Shown: piece after piece, positions 29,183-39,791 of the stretch
Position numbering within the stretch: the first letter of the stretch is position 1
Layout of the letters: the number at the start of each line of letters is the position of its first letter
Assembly (NCBI GenBank): GCA_902597875.1
Contig: CACJZK010000003.1
Span: 87,850 to 151,849 of the forward strand
Origin: an uncultured Pelagibacteraceae bacterium
GTDB lineage: Bacteria; Pseudomonadota; Alphaproteobacteria; Pelagibacterales; Pelagibacteraceae
Length of the DNA stretch: 64,000 nucleotides
Reading direction: 5' to 3'
Program-made: the position numbers and the translations under genes
The notes under the pieces: generated by a model
What the model was told of the DNA's origin: nothing
Databases searched by the model: none
What the model saw: only the letters and a program-made list of their open reading frames with translations

Positions 29183-29211
29183 AACATAATTGAATAAATA
29201 TTTCTTATCAA
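29183..29211 (-). promoter_or_regulatory. predicted promoter of the lgt operon
   Basis: On the minus strand TTGATA (plus 29206-29211) and TATGTT (plus 29183-29188) are 17 bp apart. Initiation near 29176 would leave about 6 nt before the lgt ATG at 29170. It lies in the 53-bp gap shared with the divergent ubiK gene. Confidence 0.4.
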
Positions 29212-29223
29212 TTAAGATAAAGT

Positions 29224-29469
29224 ATGAACAATTCAGAAAAAATAATGGGATTATTATCTGGTTTAGTTAAAAACGGAATTCTCACATCTAAGGATGTAAA
29301 AAAAGAAATACTAAATGATTTAAAGTTTAGAAAAGACGAATTAATAAATAAATTGCAATTAGTTTCTAAAGAAGAGTTTGAAATTTTAAAGAAAATTGTT
29401 CAAAAACAAGATAAAGAAATTCAAAAATTAAAAAAAAATAAAAAAATCAAAAAGGCAAAGAAATCTTAA
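29224..29469 (+). CDS. ubiK: UbiK-family ubiquinone biosynthesis accessory factor (BMFP/YqiC)
   Basis: An 81-residue protein: an amphipathic N-terminal helix (KIMGLLSGLVKNGILTSKDVKKEI), a coiled coil centred on VSKEEFEILKKIVQKQDKEIQKL and a lysine-rich tail. The EEFE...V..Q...I..L pattern is the BMFP signature. UbiK supports aerobic ubiquinone synthesis with UbiJ in E. coli. The 3' end overlaps the convergent histidine kinase gene by 23 bp. Confidence 0.82.
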   Translation: MNNSEKIMGLLSGLVKNGILTSKDVKKEILNDLKFRKDELINKLQLVSKEEFEILKKIVQKQDKEIQKLKKNKKIKKAKKS

Positions 29470-30763
29470 CTTGTAAACCTTTATACTTGCTTTCAGATAA
29501 TTGAACATTTCCACCGTGAGAGTTAATGATGTCCTCTGATATTGATAAACCCAATCCTACTCCTGAGGTATTTAAACTCCTGCTCTTGTCAAGTCTATAA
29601 AAAGGCTTAAATACGTTTTTATATTCATCTCTAGGTATCCCAGGACCATCGTCCTCAATTAAAACGATTAATCTATTCAAAGTTTTGTTTGTGCTTATGT
29701 AAACATTTTTACCATACGATAATCCATTTTGTATGAAATTATCGAAACATCTTATTAAAGCATTTTTTCTAGCAACTAATATAATTTCCTCTCCCTTTGT
29801 AAAATGTAAATTTTTATTGTTAATATTTTTAACGATTTCTTCAAAAAAGTTATTAAAATTAATTGCAACTGAATTTTCTTGAACTTGAGTTTTTGCAAAC
29901 TGTAAATAGTCATTAAGCATTTTCTCCATTTCATCAATATCTTTGGACATTTTTTCTGATATTTCCTTTTGATTTAACATTTCCAATTGAAGTTTAAGTC
30001 TAGTCAAAGGTGTTCTTAGATCGTGGCTAATACCTGAAAGCATTTCTGACCTTTGATTTAGATGTCTATTTATTCTTTTTACCATCCGATCAAATTCATA
30101 CGATGCTTTTCTAATCTCAGAAGCACCTGATGGTCTAAATTCATTAATATAATGTCCTTTGCCGAATCTTTCAGCAGCTTTTGCCAAGTTAACTATAGGT
30201 CTTGTTTGGTTTTTTAAAAAAATTATTGCAATAAAAATTAAGAAGAAAGAAGGGAGAGTAATCCATAAAATAAATAATCTAACTGAGGAGGTAGCTATTT
30301 TTTCTCTTGGAAATAAAACTTGTATAGTTTGATTTTTAGATTTAATTCTTAACTCGACTACATCTTTATATTTTGTGGTACTAAACCAATAATTTCCGTT
30401 TCCAAAAGTAGATTTTAATTCTCTCCTCAGAGATCTATCCATTGGGCTAAATTTTCTCTCCCCAACTATTTCCGGCAATTCCTCATTTTTTTCATTTATG
30501 ACAAAATTAAAATTATTTTTATAAATATCTGTAAAAAAATCTGCTTCGCTTTGATAATTGTCATAAATATCTATTAAAGTTTTAAGTTCCGCTACCAAAG
30601 ATCTGGTCATTCCTTTATTAGCTTTAATCCATATGCTATCAAAAAAAACTACAGTTATTATTAATTGTAAAATAATAATTGGGGCAGCAACAATAATTAA
30701 AGACCTGTAAAACAGACCTTTAGGTAAAATAATTTTTAAAAATTTATTCAATCCAAAGGACAT
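29447..30763 (-). CDS. sensor histidine kinase (EnvZ-like)
   Basis: A 438-residue membrane kinase. Two transmembrane helices (about residues 20-42 and 162-183) frame a periplasmic sensor of about 120 residues; a HAMP domain follows (QTRPIVNLAKAAERFGKG). The phosphorylated histidine is His247 in GISHDLRTPLTRLKLQLEML, and the ATPase domain shows NGLSYG, DDGPGIP and GVGLGLSI. It is the last gene of the MarR-regulator-kinase operon, overlapping the regulator by 20 bp, so it is the evident partner of that regulator. The signal is unknown. Confidence 0.93.
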   Translation of the reverse strand: MSFGLNKFLKIILPKGLFYRSLIIVAAPIIILQLIITVVFFDSIWIKANKGMTRSLVAELKTLIDIYDNYQSEADFFTDIYKNNFNFVINEKNEELPEIVGERKFSPMDRSLRRELKSTFGNGNYWFSTTKYKDVVELRIKSKNQTIQVLFPREKIATSSVRLFILWITLPSFFLIFIAIIFLKNQTRPIVNLAKAAERFGKGHYINEFRPSGASEIRKASYEFDRMVKRINRHLNQRSEMLSGISHDLRTPLTRLKLQLEMLNQKEISEKMSKDIDEMEKMLNDYLQFAKTQVQENSVAINFNNFFEEIVKNINNKNLHFTKGEEIILVARKNALIRCFDNFIQNGLSYGKNVYISTNKTLNRLIVLIEDDGPGIPRDEYKNVFKPFYRLDKSRSLNTSGVGLGLSISEDIINSHGGNVQLSESKYKGLQVKISLPF

Positions 30764-31421
30764 AACCTGAACCTCTAATTGTTTGTAAATATTTTGGATT
30801 TTTTGGATCTATTTCCAATTTTTGTCTTAATCTAGTGATCATAACATCAATGGATCTTTCTTGTGAAATACCAGAAATTTTTCCAATTTGTAACCTAGAA
30901 AAAGTTTTTCCTGGGCTAGATAACATTTCAAGTAAAACTTTTTTTTCTACGTTATTTATTTTAGTAACTTTATTATTTAATTCGATGGACATCTTACTCA
31001 AATTTACTTTTGCTTTTCCAATAAAATTTACTCTTTTGACATCTACAGTTTTACTTTTTGAGAGGATATTTTTAATTCTTAGCAGCAACTCTCTTGGCTC
31101 AAAAGGCTTACCAAGATAATCATCTGCACCTAATTCCAAACCTTTAATTCTGTTTTCTGACTCTCCCTTTGCAGTTAATAGCACAACCGGTAAATTTAGT
31201 TTTTTCTTAATTTCTTTTGTTAGCTCAAAACCATCTTGTCCAGGCATCATTACATCAAATACAGCTAAATCAAAACTAAATTGATCAATAAGTTCTTTAG
31301 CTTTTTTTGCATTATCTGCTGTTGAAACAATAAATTTATTGTCATTTAAATATTGCTTGATTAGCTCTCTAATCCTGTCATCATCGTCTACAATCAAAAT
31401 ATGCGATTTATCTTTTTCCAT
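30744..31421 (-). CDS. OmpR-family response regulator (PetR-like)
   Basis: A 225-residue regulator: receiver domain with phospho-acceptor Asp56 (LAVFDVMMPG), acidic pocket VDDDD at 11-15 and Lys in LLTAKGE, then a winged-helix output domain (RSIDVMITRLRQKLEIDPKNPKYLQTIRGSGYVLW). It overlaps the MarR gene by 14 bp and the kinase by 20 bp. The MarR-OmpR pairing mirrors the petP-petR operon of Rhodobacter, which controls cytochrome bc1 genes, and petABC lies about 8 kb away here; orthology is inference. Confidence 0.92.
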   Translation of the reverse strand: MEKDKSHILIVDDDDRIRELIKQYLNDNKFIVSTADNAKKAKELIDQFSFDLAVFDVMMPGQDGFELTKEIKKKLNLPVVLLTAKGESENRIKGLELGADDYLGKPFEPRELLLRIKNILSKSKTVDVKRVNFIGKAKVNLSKMSIELNNKVTKINNVEKKVLLEMLSSPGKTFSRLQIGKISGISQERSIDVMITRLRQKLEIDPKNPKYLQTIRGSGYVLWIE

Positions 31422-31851
31422 TTATAATTTTTTTTAATACCTCCTTAAATTTTAAAACTGAGTCCGGGTCAGAGCTTTTTAGCGCTTCGAAAATTCTTTT
31501 TTTTTGTGTTTCGTAGACTTTATCGAAAAAAACCTTACCTTCTTTATCTAAAAATAAATTTTTTCTTCTCGTATCTTTATCATCTTTGATTTGTTTTATC
31601 ATTTTAGATTTTATAAGTTCTCTCAAAACTCTATTCAAACTTTGTTTAGTAACTTTTAACTTAAATATAAGTTCTCCCAGGCTAATACCAGGATTTCTTT
31701 CAATAAGATTTAATACTCTTAAATGAGCTGGGCCAAAAAATTTTTTTGCCAGTATTTCTTTTGGGTCAGAAAAAGTTTCTCTATAGGCATAAAATATTAA
31801 TTGTATAAAATCCTTTATTTGTTCATCTTTAAGATAAAGTAATTGTTTCAT
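31408..31851 (-). CDS. MarR-family transcriptional regulator (PetP-like)
   Basis: A 147-residue winged-helix regulator. The DNA-reading segment is PGISLGELIFKLKVTKQSLNRVLRELIKSKMIKQIKDDKDTRRKNLFL, the standard MarR helix-turn-helix plus wing with the Asp-x-Arg element. It is the first gene of the regulator/kinase operon. A perfect palindrome at 31871-31884, 20 bp upstream of its start, is a good candidate for its own binding site. Confidence 0.9.
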   Translation of the reverse strand: MKQLLYLKDEQIKDFIQLIFYAYRETFSDPKEILAKKFFGPAHLRVLNLIERNPGISLGELIFKLKVTKQSLNRVLRELIKSKMIKQIKDDKDTRRKNLFLDKEGKVFFDKVYETQKKRIFEALKSSDPDSVLKFKEVLKKIINGKR

Positions 31852-31866
31852 AATTGGTAAGTTATA

Positions 31867-31895
31867 TTGACTTATTCTAATAAGAAATATACTTT
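31867..31895 (+). promoter_or_regulatory. predicted promoter of ilvE
   Basis: TTGACT at 31867-31872 and TACTTT at 31890-31895, spacer 17 bp; initiation near 31902 would give a leader of about 27 nt. The spacer contains most of the 14-bp palindrome described separately, so a bound repressor would block this promoter. Confidence 0.5.
31871..31884. promoter_or_regulatory. perfect 14-bp inverted repeat, candidate MarR operator
   Basis: CTTATTCTAATAAG is a perfect 6-2-6 palindrome. It lies between the divergent marR-type gene (start 31851) and ilvE (start 31929) and overlaps the ilvE -35/spacer region. MarR dimers bind palindromes of this size next to their own genes. Assignment is by position and symmetry only. 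Confidence 0.45.
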
Positions 31896-31928
31896 TTTGT
31901 AACTAAAAAATCGTTATATTAATTTTTT

Positions 31929-32816
31929 ATGGAAAGCATACCTTACGACAAAAGATCAGGTAAAATCTGGTTTAATGGAAAAACCGTTGATTGGGCAGAT
32001 GCTCAGATTCATGTTCTTAACCATGGTTTGCATTATGCAAGCTGTGTTTTTGAAGGAGAAAGAGTTTATGAAGGTGAAATATTTAAACTAGAAGAACACA
32101 CTGAAAGGCTATTTTATTCTGCAAAAAGAATGGGAATAAAAGTTCCATTCAGCCAAGAGGAAATAAATAAAGCATGCAAAACAATTATTAATATTCAAAA
32201 AGTAAATAATGGATATGTGAGACCTGTAATTTGGAGAGGCAGCGAAATGATGGCTATATCTGCACAAAAAAATAAAATTCATGTAGCTATCGCAGCTTGG
32301 GAGTGGGGGTCTTACTTTGATCCTAAACTTAAGCTTGAAGGAATAAGACTTAATATTTCTTCCTGGCGCAGACCTGCTCCTAACACTATACCATGGGATA
32401 CAAAAGCCGCTGGTCTTTATATGATTTGTACACTTTCAAAACATGAAGCAGAGTCAAATGGTTTTACAGACTCATTAATGTTAGATCATGAGGGAAATGT
32501 TGCCGAGGCCACTGGAGCAAATATTTTTTTTAAGACAAAAGATAATGAACTTCATACACCGATACCAGATTCTTTTTTGGATGGTATTACTAGAAGATCA
32601 ATAATTGAAATCGCCAAGTCGAAAAAAATTAAAGTCGTCGAAAGAAAAATTAAACCTGAGGAAATCAAAAATTTTGTAGGTTGTTTTTTAACTGGAACAG
32701 CAGCTGAAGTTACTCCAGTTTCACAGATTGATAAAAACCAATTTAAAGTATGTCAACTGATCAAAGACTTATCTGAAAGCTATCAAAATTTAGTAAGAAA
32801 AAAATCAGCCGCTTAG
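31929..32816 (+). CDS. ilvE: branched-chain amino acid aminotransferase
   Basis: A 295-residue fold-type IV PLP enzyme that makes the last step of leucine, isoleucine and valine synthesis. Features: HVLNHGLHYASCVFEGERVY, RPVIWRG, the PLP lysine in WDTKAAGLYM, EATGANIFF and LTGTAAEVTPV. The motif set fits IlvE better than D-amino acid transaminase or 4-amino-4-deoxychorismate lyase. Its stop overlaps the convergent pgsA by 4 bp. Confidence 0.94.
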   Translation: MESIPYDKRSGKIWFNGKTVDWADAQIHVLNHGLHYASCVFEGERVYEGEIFKLEEHTERLFYSAKRMGIKVPFSQEEINKACKTIINIQKVNNGYVRPVIWRGSEMMAISAQKNKIHVAIAAWEWGSYFDPKLKLEGIRLNISSWRRPAPNTIPWDTKAAGLYMICTLSKHEAESNGFTDSLMLDHEGNVAEATGANIFFKTKDNELHTPIPDSFLDGITRRSIIEIAKSKKIKVVERKIKPEEIKNFVGCFLTGTAAEVTPVSQIDKNQFKVCQLIKDLSESYQNLVRKKSAA

Positions 32817-33400
32817 TCTTTTCTGTCATCTTCATTAAGAGCGTGGTCTAAACCCTTCGCAAAGTAATCGTATGCTGTATATAAGGTTAAGAATGCCGAG
32901 AGCCATAATAATATTATTCCTATAGTTTGTGCGTTATAATCTTGAAAATTGATAATCTTATTTCCACTATCGCCTGTCAAAAGTATAGATATAGACAACA
33001 TCTGTAAAAATGTTTTCAATTTGCTTAAACTAGTTACTGGAATTGAAACACTCACTTTTGCTAAAAATTCCCTCAAGCCTGATACCAGAATTTCTCTAGT
33101 AAGTATTATAATTGCCGCTACAACCTCATAATTTTTAATTGTTCCATTCATAACTAATAAAATTAATGCTGACGCTACTAATATTTTGTCTGCTATTGGA
33201 TCTAGCATCTCTCCTAATTTAGACTCTTCTTTGAAAAGTCTAGCTAGCAAACCATCTAAATAATCTGTGAAACTTGCTAGAACAAAAAGAGCGAACGGAA
33301 TAATATCTCCATAAAACCCAGGTAGAAAAAATGAAACCACAAAAATTGGAACAATTATTATACGACCAATAGTTAATATGTTTGGTATTTTGGTTTTCAT
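32813..33400 (-). CDS. pgsA: CDP-diacylglycerol-glycerol-3-phosphate 3-phosphatidyltransferase
   Basis: A 195-residue membrane enzyme making phosphatidylglycerol phosphate. The CDP-alcohol phosphotransferase motif (D-x2-DG-x2-AR-x8-G-x3-D-x3-D) is complete in DYLDGLLARLF ... KLGEMLDPIADK. The N-terminus NILTIGRIIIVP is also typical. It follows uvrC with no gap, the uvrC-pgsA order common in Proteobacteria. Confidence 0.95.
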   Translation of the reverse strand: MKTKIPNILTIGRIIIVPIFVVSFFLPGFYGDIIPFALFVLASFTDYLDGLLARLFKEESKLGEMLDPIADKILVASALILLVMNGTIKNYEVVAAIIILTREILVSGLREFLAKVSVSIPVTSLSKLKTFLQMLSISILLTGDSGNKIINFQDYNAQTIGIILLWLSAFLTLYTAYDYFAKGLDHALNEDDRKD

Positions 33401-35239
33401 TTACTCGTGGAAATAATTATATATTTTCTTAGCGATATTGTCTTCTATTCCTTCGACCGATTTTAAGTCATCTAAGCTAGCAGATTCCACTGATCTGGCA
33501 GAACCGAAATGATTTAATAAGGCTCTTTTTCTCTGTTTACCTATTCCATCGATTTGGTCTAATAATGACTTGCTCAATCCCTTTTTCCTTTTAGCTCTAT
33601 GTGTACTTATTGCAAATCTGTGAGCCTCATCTCGCAATCTTTGTATAAAAAACAATAGGGGGTCATTTTTTTTTAAAATATATTCTCTATTTTCATAATA
33701 TATTTTCTCTTCACCTGCATTTCTATTTTTGCCTTTCGCAACAGCCAATATAGGTAAATCATGCAAACCAAGCTCATTTAATACCTCTCTACTTACTGAG
33801 TATTGCCCTTTACCTCCATCTATTAAGATTAACTCTGGTAAAGATAAAGAACCAGATTTTTCTTTCATTACTTTTGAAAACCTTCTAAATAAAACTTCTT
33901 TCATCATGCCATAATCATCATTTTTAACTTTTTCATTTTTTATATTAAATTTTCTATATCTTTTTTTAATAAAACCCTCATTGCCGAAACATATTAAAGC
34001 CCCAATGGAGTCGCTGCCTTGGTTATGGCTATTATCATAAACCTCAATAAGATTTATATTATTATTTAAATCAAATTTATTTGCCAAATTATCTATTAAG
34101 TTGTTATTGCTCTCAGTTTGGTAAAGTTTTTGAGTTAAAGCTTGCTTAGCATTTTTTTCAGCAAGTTTAGATATATTTATCTCGTCATTACTTTTTGCTT
34201 TTTTTATTAATACATCCTTTTTTTCCTTTTGTGAAAAAGCTTTTTCTAATAGCTTTATATCCTTAACTTCAGTATTTGTTATAATCATGCTTGGGACTAC
34301 TTTATTTTCATAAAATTGCGTTAAAAATGAAGTTATTATTTCTCTTACATCGTCATCACTATCATGTTTTGGATAAAAAGCTTGGTTTCCCCAATTTTGT
34401 TTTGATCTAAAAAAAAATACTTGAATACAGGTTTTTCCAGATTCTTTGTAAATGCTTACAACGTCAGCCTCGTTTAAATTTGTTTGGTTTATTTTTTGCG
34501 AGGTTTGAATTTGAGTTAAAGCCTTTATCCTATCCCTTGCAACTGCAGCTTTTTCAAAATCTAATTCTTTACTTGCAAGCTCCATATCTTTTGATAAAGA
34601 TTTTTGTATTCTCCTAGATTTTCCAGAAATAAAATCTATAGCGTCTGACACTGTTTTTTTATATTGAGCTTCTTCAATGTGTCCAACACAAGGAGCTGAA
34701 CATCTTTTTATTTGATACAAAATGCAAGGTCTCTCTCTATTTTTGAACACTGTGTCATCGCAAACTCTTATTTGGAAGATTTTTTGTAAAATTTTTATTG
34801 TCCAATTTGCCGATCCTATCGAGGCAAAAGGACCAAAATAGTATCCATTTTTTGATTTTTTTCCCCGAAATTTAGTCAACTGAGGCCATTTATCTTTATG
34901 ACCGATGTAAATATAAGGGAACGACTTATCATCTCTTAACAAAATATTAAATCTTGGTTTATGTTTTTTAATTAAGTTTGCCTCAAGAAGAAGAGCCTCA
35001 CTTTCATTGTTGGTGGTAGTTACTTCAAGATTATGTGTTAAAGAGAGCATTCGCTCTGTTCTAATTGGTAAATTTGATTCTGTGACATAACTCTTAAGTC
35101 TATTAGGGATATTTTTAGCTTTACCAATATATAAAATTTCTCCTGAGGCACTTATCATTCTATAAATACCAGGATTTTTTGGAATTAATGGTATTTTCTC
35201 TTTAATAATTTTTTTTCCTAATTCTAAACTATTATTCAT
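33401..35239 (-). CDS. uvrC: excinuclease ABC subunit UvrC
   Basis: The ATG at 35239 (612 residues) is preferred; an ATG 21 bp further upstream lies deeper in folB. The GIY-YIG nuclease domain ([22 protein letters not shown]) makes the 3' incision, a Cys-rich linker follows ([17 protein letters not shown]), then a UVR helix pair, the endonuclease V-like domain ([19 protein letters not shown]) for the 5' incision, and C-terminal HhH motifs ([20 protein letters not shown]). It acts with UvrA and UvrB in nucleotide excision repair; uvrB is 1.1 kb upstream on the same strand. Confidence 0.97.
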   Translation of the reverse strand: MNNSLELGKKIIKEKIPLIPKNPGIYRMISASGEILYIGKAKNIPNRLKSYVTESNLPIRTERMLSLTHNLEVTTTNNESEALLLEANLIKKHKPRFNILLRDDKSFPYIYIGHKDKWPQLTKFRGKKSKNGYYFGPFASIGSANWTIKILQKIFQIRVCDDTVFKNRERPCILYQIKRCSAPCVGHIEEAQYKKTVSDAIDFISGKSRRIQKSLSKDMELASKELDFEKAAVARDRIKALTQIQTSQKINQTNLNEADVVSIYKESGKTCIQVFFFRSKQNWGNQAFYPKHDSDDDVREIITSFLTQFYENKVVPSMIITNTEVKDIKLLEKAFSQKEKKDVLIKKAKSNDEINISKLAEKNAKQALTQKLYQTESNNNLIDNLANKFDLNNNINLIEVYDNSHNQGSDSIGALICFGNEGFIKKRYRKFNIKNEKVKNDDYGMMKEVLFRRFSKVMKEKSGSLSLPELILIDGGKGQYSVSREVLNELGLHDLPILAVAKGKNRNAGEEKIYYENREYILKKNDPLLFFIQRLRDEAHRFAISTHRAKRKKGLSKSLLDQIDGIGKQRKRALLNHFGSARSVESASLDDLKSVEGIEDNIAKKIYNYFHE

Positions 35240-35630
35240 CTCTTCTTTTCGATACTTCAATTCCTACGGACTCAGTATTTTTGATAATATCCAGTTTCTC
35301 TATTTTGAGACTAACTTTTTTTACTATTTTACTTTTAAAAATTATATCAAAAATATTTTCTGCCAAATCTTCTAAGAGTTCATGATGTTTCTCTGTTGTA
35401 ATTGAAGTTATTTTATTAATAGTATCCTCATAATTTACAATAGATAATAAATTATTGTTGTCAGGTTTAATATTTGAGTCAGTGGTAATATCAATATTAA
35501 ATCTTACTCTCTGCTTCTTCTTTTTTTCAAAATTGTGAAGACCTATATAAATTTTGAGTATTAAGTTTTTAATACTAACTTTTCTGTTATATTTATATTT
35601 TTTTTTATCTTTAAATTTAATTATTTTCAT
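35232..35630 (-). CDS. folB: dihydroneopterin aldolase
   Basis: A 132-residue FolB-fold protein: [38 protein letters not shown] and [19 protein letters not shown] carry the substrate-binding Glu and Lys-type positions; a C-terminal EKLDII...SVGIEV strand ends the domain. It cleaves or epimerises dihydroneopterin in folate synthesis. It overlaps the upstream SDR gene by 4 bp and the uvrC start by 8 bp. The N-terminal 20 residues are unusually basic. Confidence 0.87.
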   Translation of the reverse strand: MKIIKFKDKKKYKYNRKVSIKNLILKIYIGLHNFEKKKKQRVRFNIDITTDSNIKPDNNNLLSIVNYEDTINKITSITTEKHHELLEDLAENIFDIIFKSKIVKKVSLKIEKLDIIKNTESVGIEVSKRRDE

Positions 35631-36382
35631 TCTTTTACGTTTACAATATCAGGTGTTAACCAAGCGAGTCTTTGACCGCTATCAACATTTATAATTTCCC
35701 CTGTCATATTATCATTTTTTATAAGAAATTTTACAGTTTCACATATATTTTCTAAATTTACTTTCTTTTTTAACAAAATGGACTTCCATTGCTTTTTAAA
35801 ATGAGATTCTGATTGCCTTTTATTCTTTAACGTTGGACCCGGAGATATTGCATTAACTCTGATATTAGGAGCTAATTTCATCGCAGATGTCAAAGTTAAT
35901 GTCCCTAAAGCTGATTTACTCAGAGTGTATGAAAGAAAATAAGGAGTTAGTTTCTCAATTCTTTGATCAATAATATTAATGATGTTTCCTTGGTTGTTTT
36001 TAACATATTTTTTAAAATTTTGAGTAAGTATAGCCGGAGCTTTTAAATTAACGTTAAAATGCTTTGAAAAGCTTTTATCATTTAAATTTAATAGATTATC
36101 ATTTTCAAAAACTGAAGCATTATTTATCAAACAATCTAAACCTTTCATTTTTTTAAATGCATCTCTAATTAGCCTTTGTACATTATAAGAATTGTTTAAA
36201 TCAGCTTTTATTAAAAATACTTTACTACCTAAATTTTCTAATTCTTTTTTTAATCTATTGGCTGAATTTTTAGACTTATTATAATGTACAGTGATATCCA
36301 CCTCATATCCCGCCAAACTTTTAGCTATGGCAGCACCGATTCTAGTAGCTCCACCAGTAATTATTATTTTTTTGGCTTCCAT
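35627..36382 (-). CDS. short-chain dehydrogenase, pteridine reductase-like (FolM/PTR1 type)
   Basis: A 251-residue Rossmann SDR. The NADP loop reads TGGATRIG (residues 9-16), with Arg14 replacing the usual glycine, as in pteridine reductases. The active site shows Asp139 (NIIDQR), Tyr152 and Lys156 (YTLSK): an Asp-Tyr-Lys set in place of Ser-Tyr-Lys, again the PTR1/FolM pattern. NNAS at 87-90 is standard. Coupling to folB by a 4-bp overlap fits a role in reducing dihydrofolate or dihydromonapterin. Substrate is inferred. Confidence 0.75.
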   Translation of the reverse strand: MEAKKIIITGGATRIGAAIAKSLAGYEVDITVHYNKSKNSANRLKKELENLGSKVFLIKADLNNSYNVQRLIRDAFKKMKGLDCLINNASVFENDNLLNLNDKSFSKHFNVNLKAPAILTQNFKKYVKNNQGNIINIIDQRIEKLTPYFLSYTLSKSALGTLTLTSAMKLAPNIRVNAISPGPTLKNKRQSESHFKKQWKSILLKKKVNLENICETVKFLIKNDNMTGEIINVDSGQRLAWLTPDIVNVKE

Positions 36383-38535
36383 TTTTTAATTGCCTTTTTT
36401 GGCTTAGTGCCCGGCATACCCATAGTTGATCTTCCCTTAGGGTATACTTTATTTTTTAATTTGTATTGATTAATTTTTGGATTTAGAGATATCTCTAACT
36501 CACTTGCCTCTAATTTTCTTATTTCATCACGAATTTTAGCAGCTTCTTCAAATTCTAAATTGGCGGCAGAGTCTTTCATCTTTTTATTCAGAGCTTTTAA
36601 ATGTTTTTTTAGATTTCCACCGACATTGGAACCTTCACTTATTTTTACATAATCTTTCTCATAAACTGATTCTAAAATATCACTAATTTCTTTTTTTACT
36701 GACTCAGCTGTAATTTTATTTTTTTTATTGTACTTTAATTGTTTATCTCTTCTTCTATCTGTTTCTTTGATTGCTTTATCAATACTTTTTGTGACCTTGT
36801 CTGCATATAAAATTACCTTTCCATCTATGTTTCTAGCGGCTCTTCCAATAGTTTGAATTAATGATGTTTCTGATCTCAAGAATCCCTCTTTATCTGCATC
36901 AAGTATCGCAACCAAAGCACATTCTGGGATATCTAAACCTTCTCTTAATAAGTTAATTCCGACTAAGATATCGAACACGCCCATTCTTAAATCTCTTATT
37001 ATTTCTATTCTTTCTAAAGTGTCGATATCAGAGTGCATATACCTGACTTTCAAACCATTTTCATGAAGATACTCAGTTAAATCCTCAGCCATCTTTTTTG
37101 TTAAAGTCGTCGCCAAAATTCTAAAACCTTTCTTTACTATTTCTTTTGCTTCATGCATTAAATCATCTACCTGAGTTTTTGCTGGTCTTATTTCTACAGG
37201 TGGATCAATCAATCCGGTTGGACGAATTATTTGATCAATGTATTGATTATCCGTTTGTTTCAATTCCCAAGGCCCTGGAGTAGCCGATACAAATATTGTT
37301 TGTGTTCGCATTAAATCCCACTCCTCAAACTTGAGAGGTCTGTTATCCATACACGAAGGTAGTCTGAAACCATATTCTGCTAAAGTGCTTTTTCTTGTCC
37401 TATCGCCTTTGTACATTCCGTTAAGCTGTGGAACTGTTACATGGCTTTCGTCTACAAAAATTATCGTATTATCTGGAAAGTATTCAAACAATGTTGGGGG
37501 AGGTTCTCCAGGCTTTCTTCCAGATAAAAATCGTGAATAATTTTCTATTCCCGCGCAAGTTCCAGTAGCCTCAATCATCTCTAAATCAAACTTTGTTCTT
37601 TCTCTTAACCTTTGTGCCTCTAAGAGTTTATTATTATCCTGATGTTTTTTTAGGGTGACCTCTAATTCCTTCTTAATTTCTCGAATAGCCTGATCAATAG
37701 TTGGTTTTGGTGTAATATAGTGACTATTTGCATAAATTTTAATAATTGAAAAATCATTAGTTTTATTACCTGTTAAAGGATCGAACTCTTCTATTTTTTC
37801 TAATTTATTAAAATTTAAACTTAGCCTCCAAGCCCTATCTTCTAAATGTGATGGAAATATTTCCAAATTTTCCCCTCTTACTCTAAAAGTTCCTCTGAAA
37901 AAATTTTGATCATTTCTTTTATACTGCAAATTAATAAAAGCCCTAATTAGCTGATCTCTATCATATTCATAATTCTTTTTAAGAGTAATAGTCATTTTCG
38001 AGTAAGCTTCTACAGATCCGAGTCCATAAATACATGAAACACTTGCAACTATTATTACATCATCTCTCTCCAATAAAGACCTGGTAGCCGAATGTCTCAT
38101 CCTGTCTATTTGCTCATTAATAGATGCCTCTTTTTCAATGTAGGTGTCAGATCTTGGAACGTATGCTTCTGGGGTGTAATAATCATAATATGAAACAAAG
38201 TACTCTACGGCATTATCTGGAAAAAAACTCTTAAACTCTCCATATAGCTGAGCAGCTAAAGTTTTGTTCGGAGCAAGAACTAAAGATGGTCTATTAGATG
38301 CCTCAATAACTTTAGCCATTGTGAAGGTTTTTCCCGATCCAGTTACACCAAGCAAGACCTGTTCATTTTTTTGGCCTTTAAGATTTGCAATCAGTTTTTT
38401 AATAGCCTGGGGTTGGTCCCCAGCAGGCTGAAAATTACTTTTGATTTTAAATTTAATACCACCCTCTAATTTTTTATTTATAGAGTTGTTAGTAGTTTCT
38501 AAATCTAATTTTTTTTCTTGATACGTATTTTGCAT
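36364..38535 (-). CDS. uvrB: excinuclease ABC subunit UvrB
   Basis: A 723-residue DNA helicase-like repair protein. Walker A is [13 protein letters not shown], the damage-probing beta hairpin is [12 protein letters not shown], motif II is [12 protein letters not shown], motif VI is QTIGRAARN, and a C-terminal UVR domain ([31 protein letters not shown]) contacts UvrC. A basic tail of about 50 residues follows ([19 protein letters not shown]). Its end overlaps the SDR start by 19 bp. Confidence 0.98.
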   Translation of the reverse strand: MQNTYQEKKLDLETTNNSINKKLEGGIKFKIKSNFQPAGDQPQAIKKLIANLKGQKNEQVLLGVTGSGKTFTMAKVIEASNRPSLVLAPNKTLAAQLYGEFKSFFPDNAVEYFVSYYDYYTPEAYVPRSDTYIEKEASINEQIDRMRHSATRSLLERDDVIIVASVSCIYGLGSVEAYSKMTITLKKNYEYDRDQLIRAFINLQYKRNDQNFFRGTFRVRGENLEIFPSHLEDRAWRLSLNFNKLEKIEEFDPLTGNKTNDFSIIKIYANSHYITPKPTIDQAIREIKKELEVTLKKHQDNNKLLEAQRLRERTKFDLEMIEATGTCAGIENYSRFLSGRKPGEPPPTLFEYFPDNTIIFVDESHVTVPQLNGMYKGDRTRKSTLAEYGFRLPSCMDNRPLKFEEWDLMRTQTIFVSATPGPWELKQTDNQYIDQIIRPTGLIDPPVEIRPAKTQVDDLMHEAKEIVKKGFRILATTLTKKMAEDLTEYLHENGLKVRYMHSDIDTLERIEIIRDLRMGVFDILVGINLLREGLDIPECALVAILDADKEGFLRSETSLIQTIGRAARNIDGKVILYADKVTKSIDKAIKETDRRRDKQLKYNKKNKITAESVKKEISDILESVYEKDYVKISEGSNVGGNLKKHLKALNKKMKDSAANLEFEEAAKIRDEIRKLEASELEISLNPKINQYKLKNKVYPKGRSTMGMPGTKPKKAIKKWKPKK

Positions 38536-38569
38536 TCTGTGATATTAATAATTAAAAAAAACATTATAA

Positions 38570-39775
<1,206 letters not shown>

Positions 39776-39791
39776 ATAAAAAATAAAGAAC

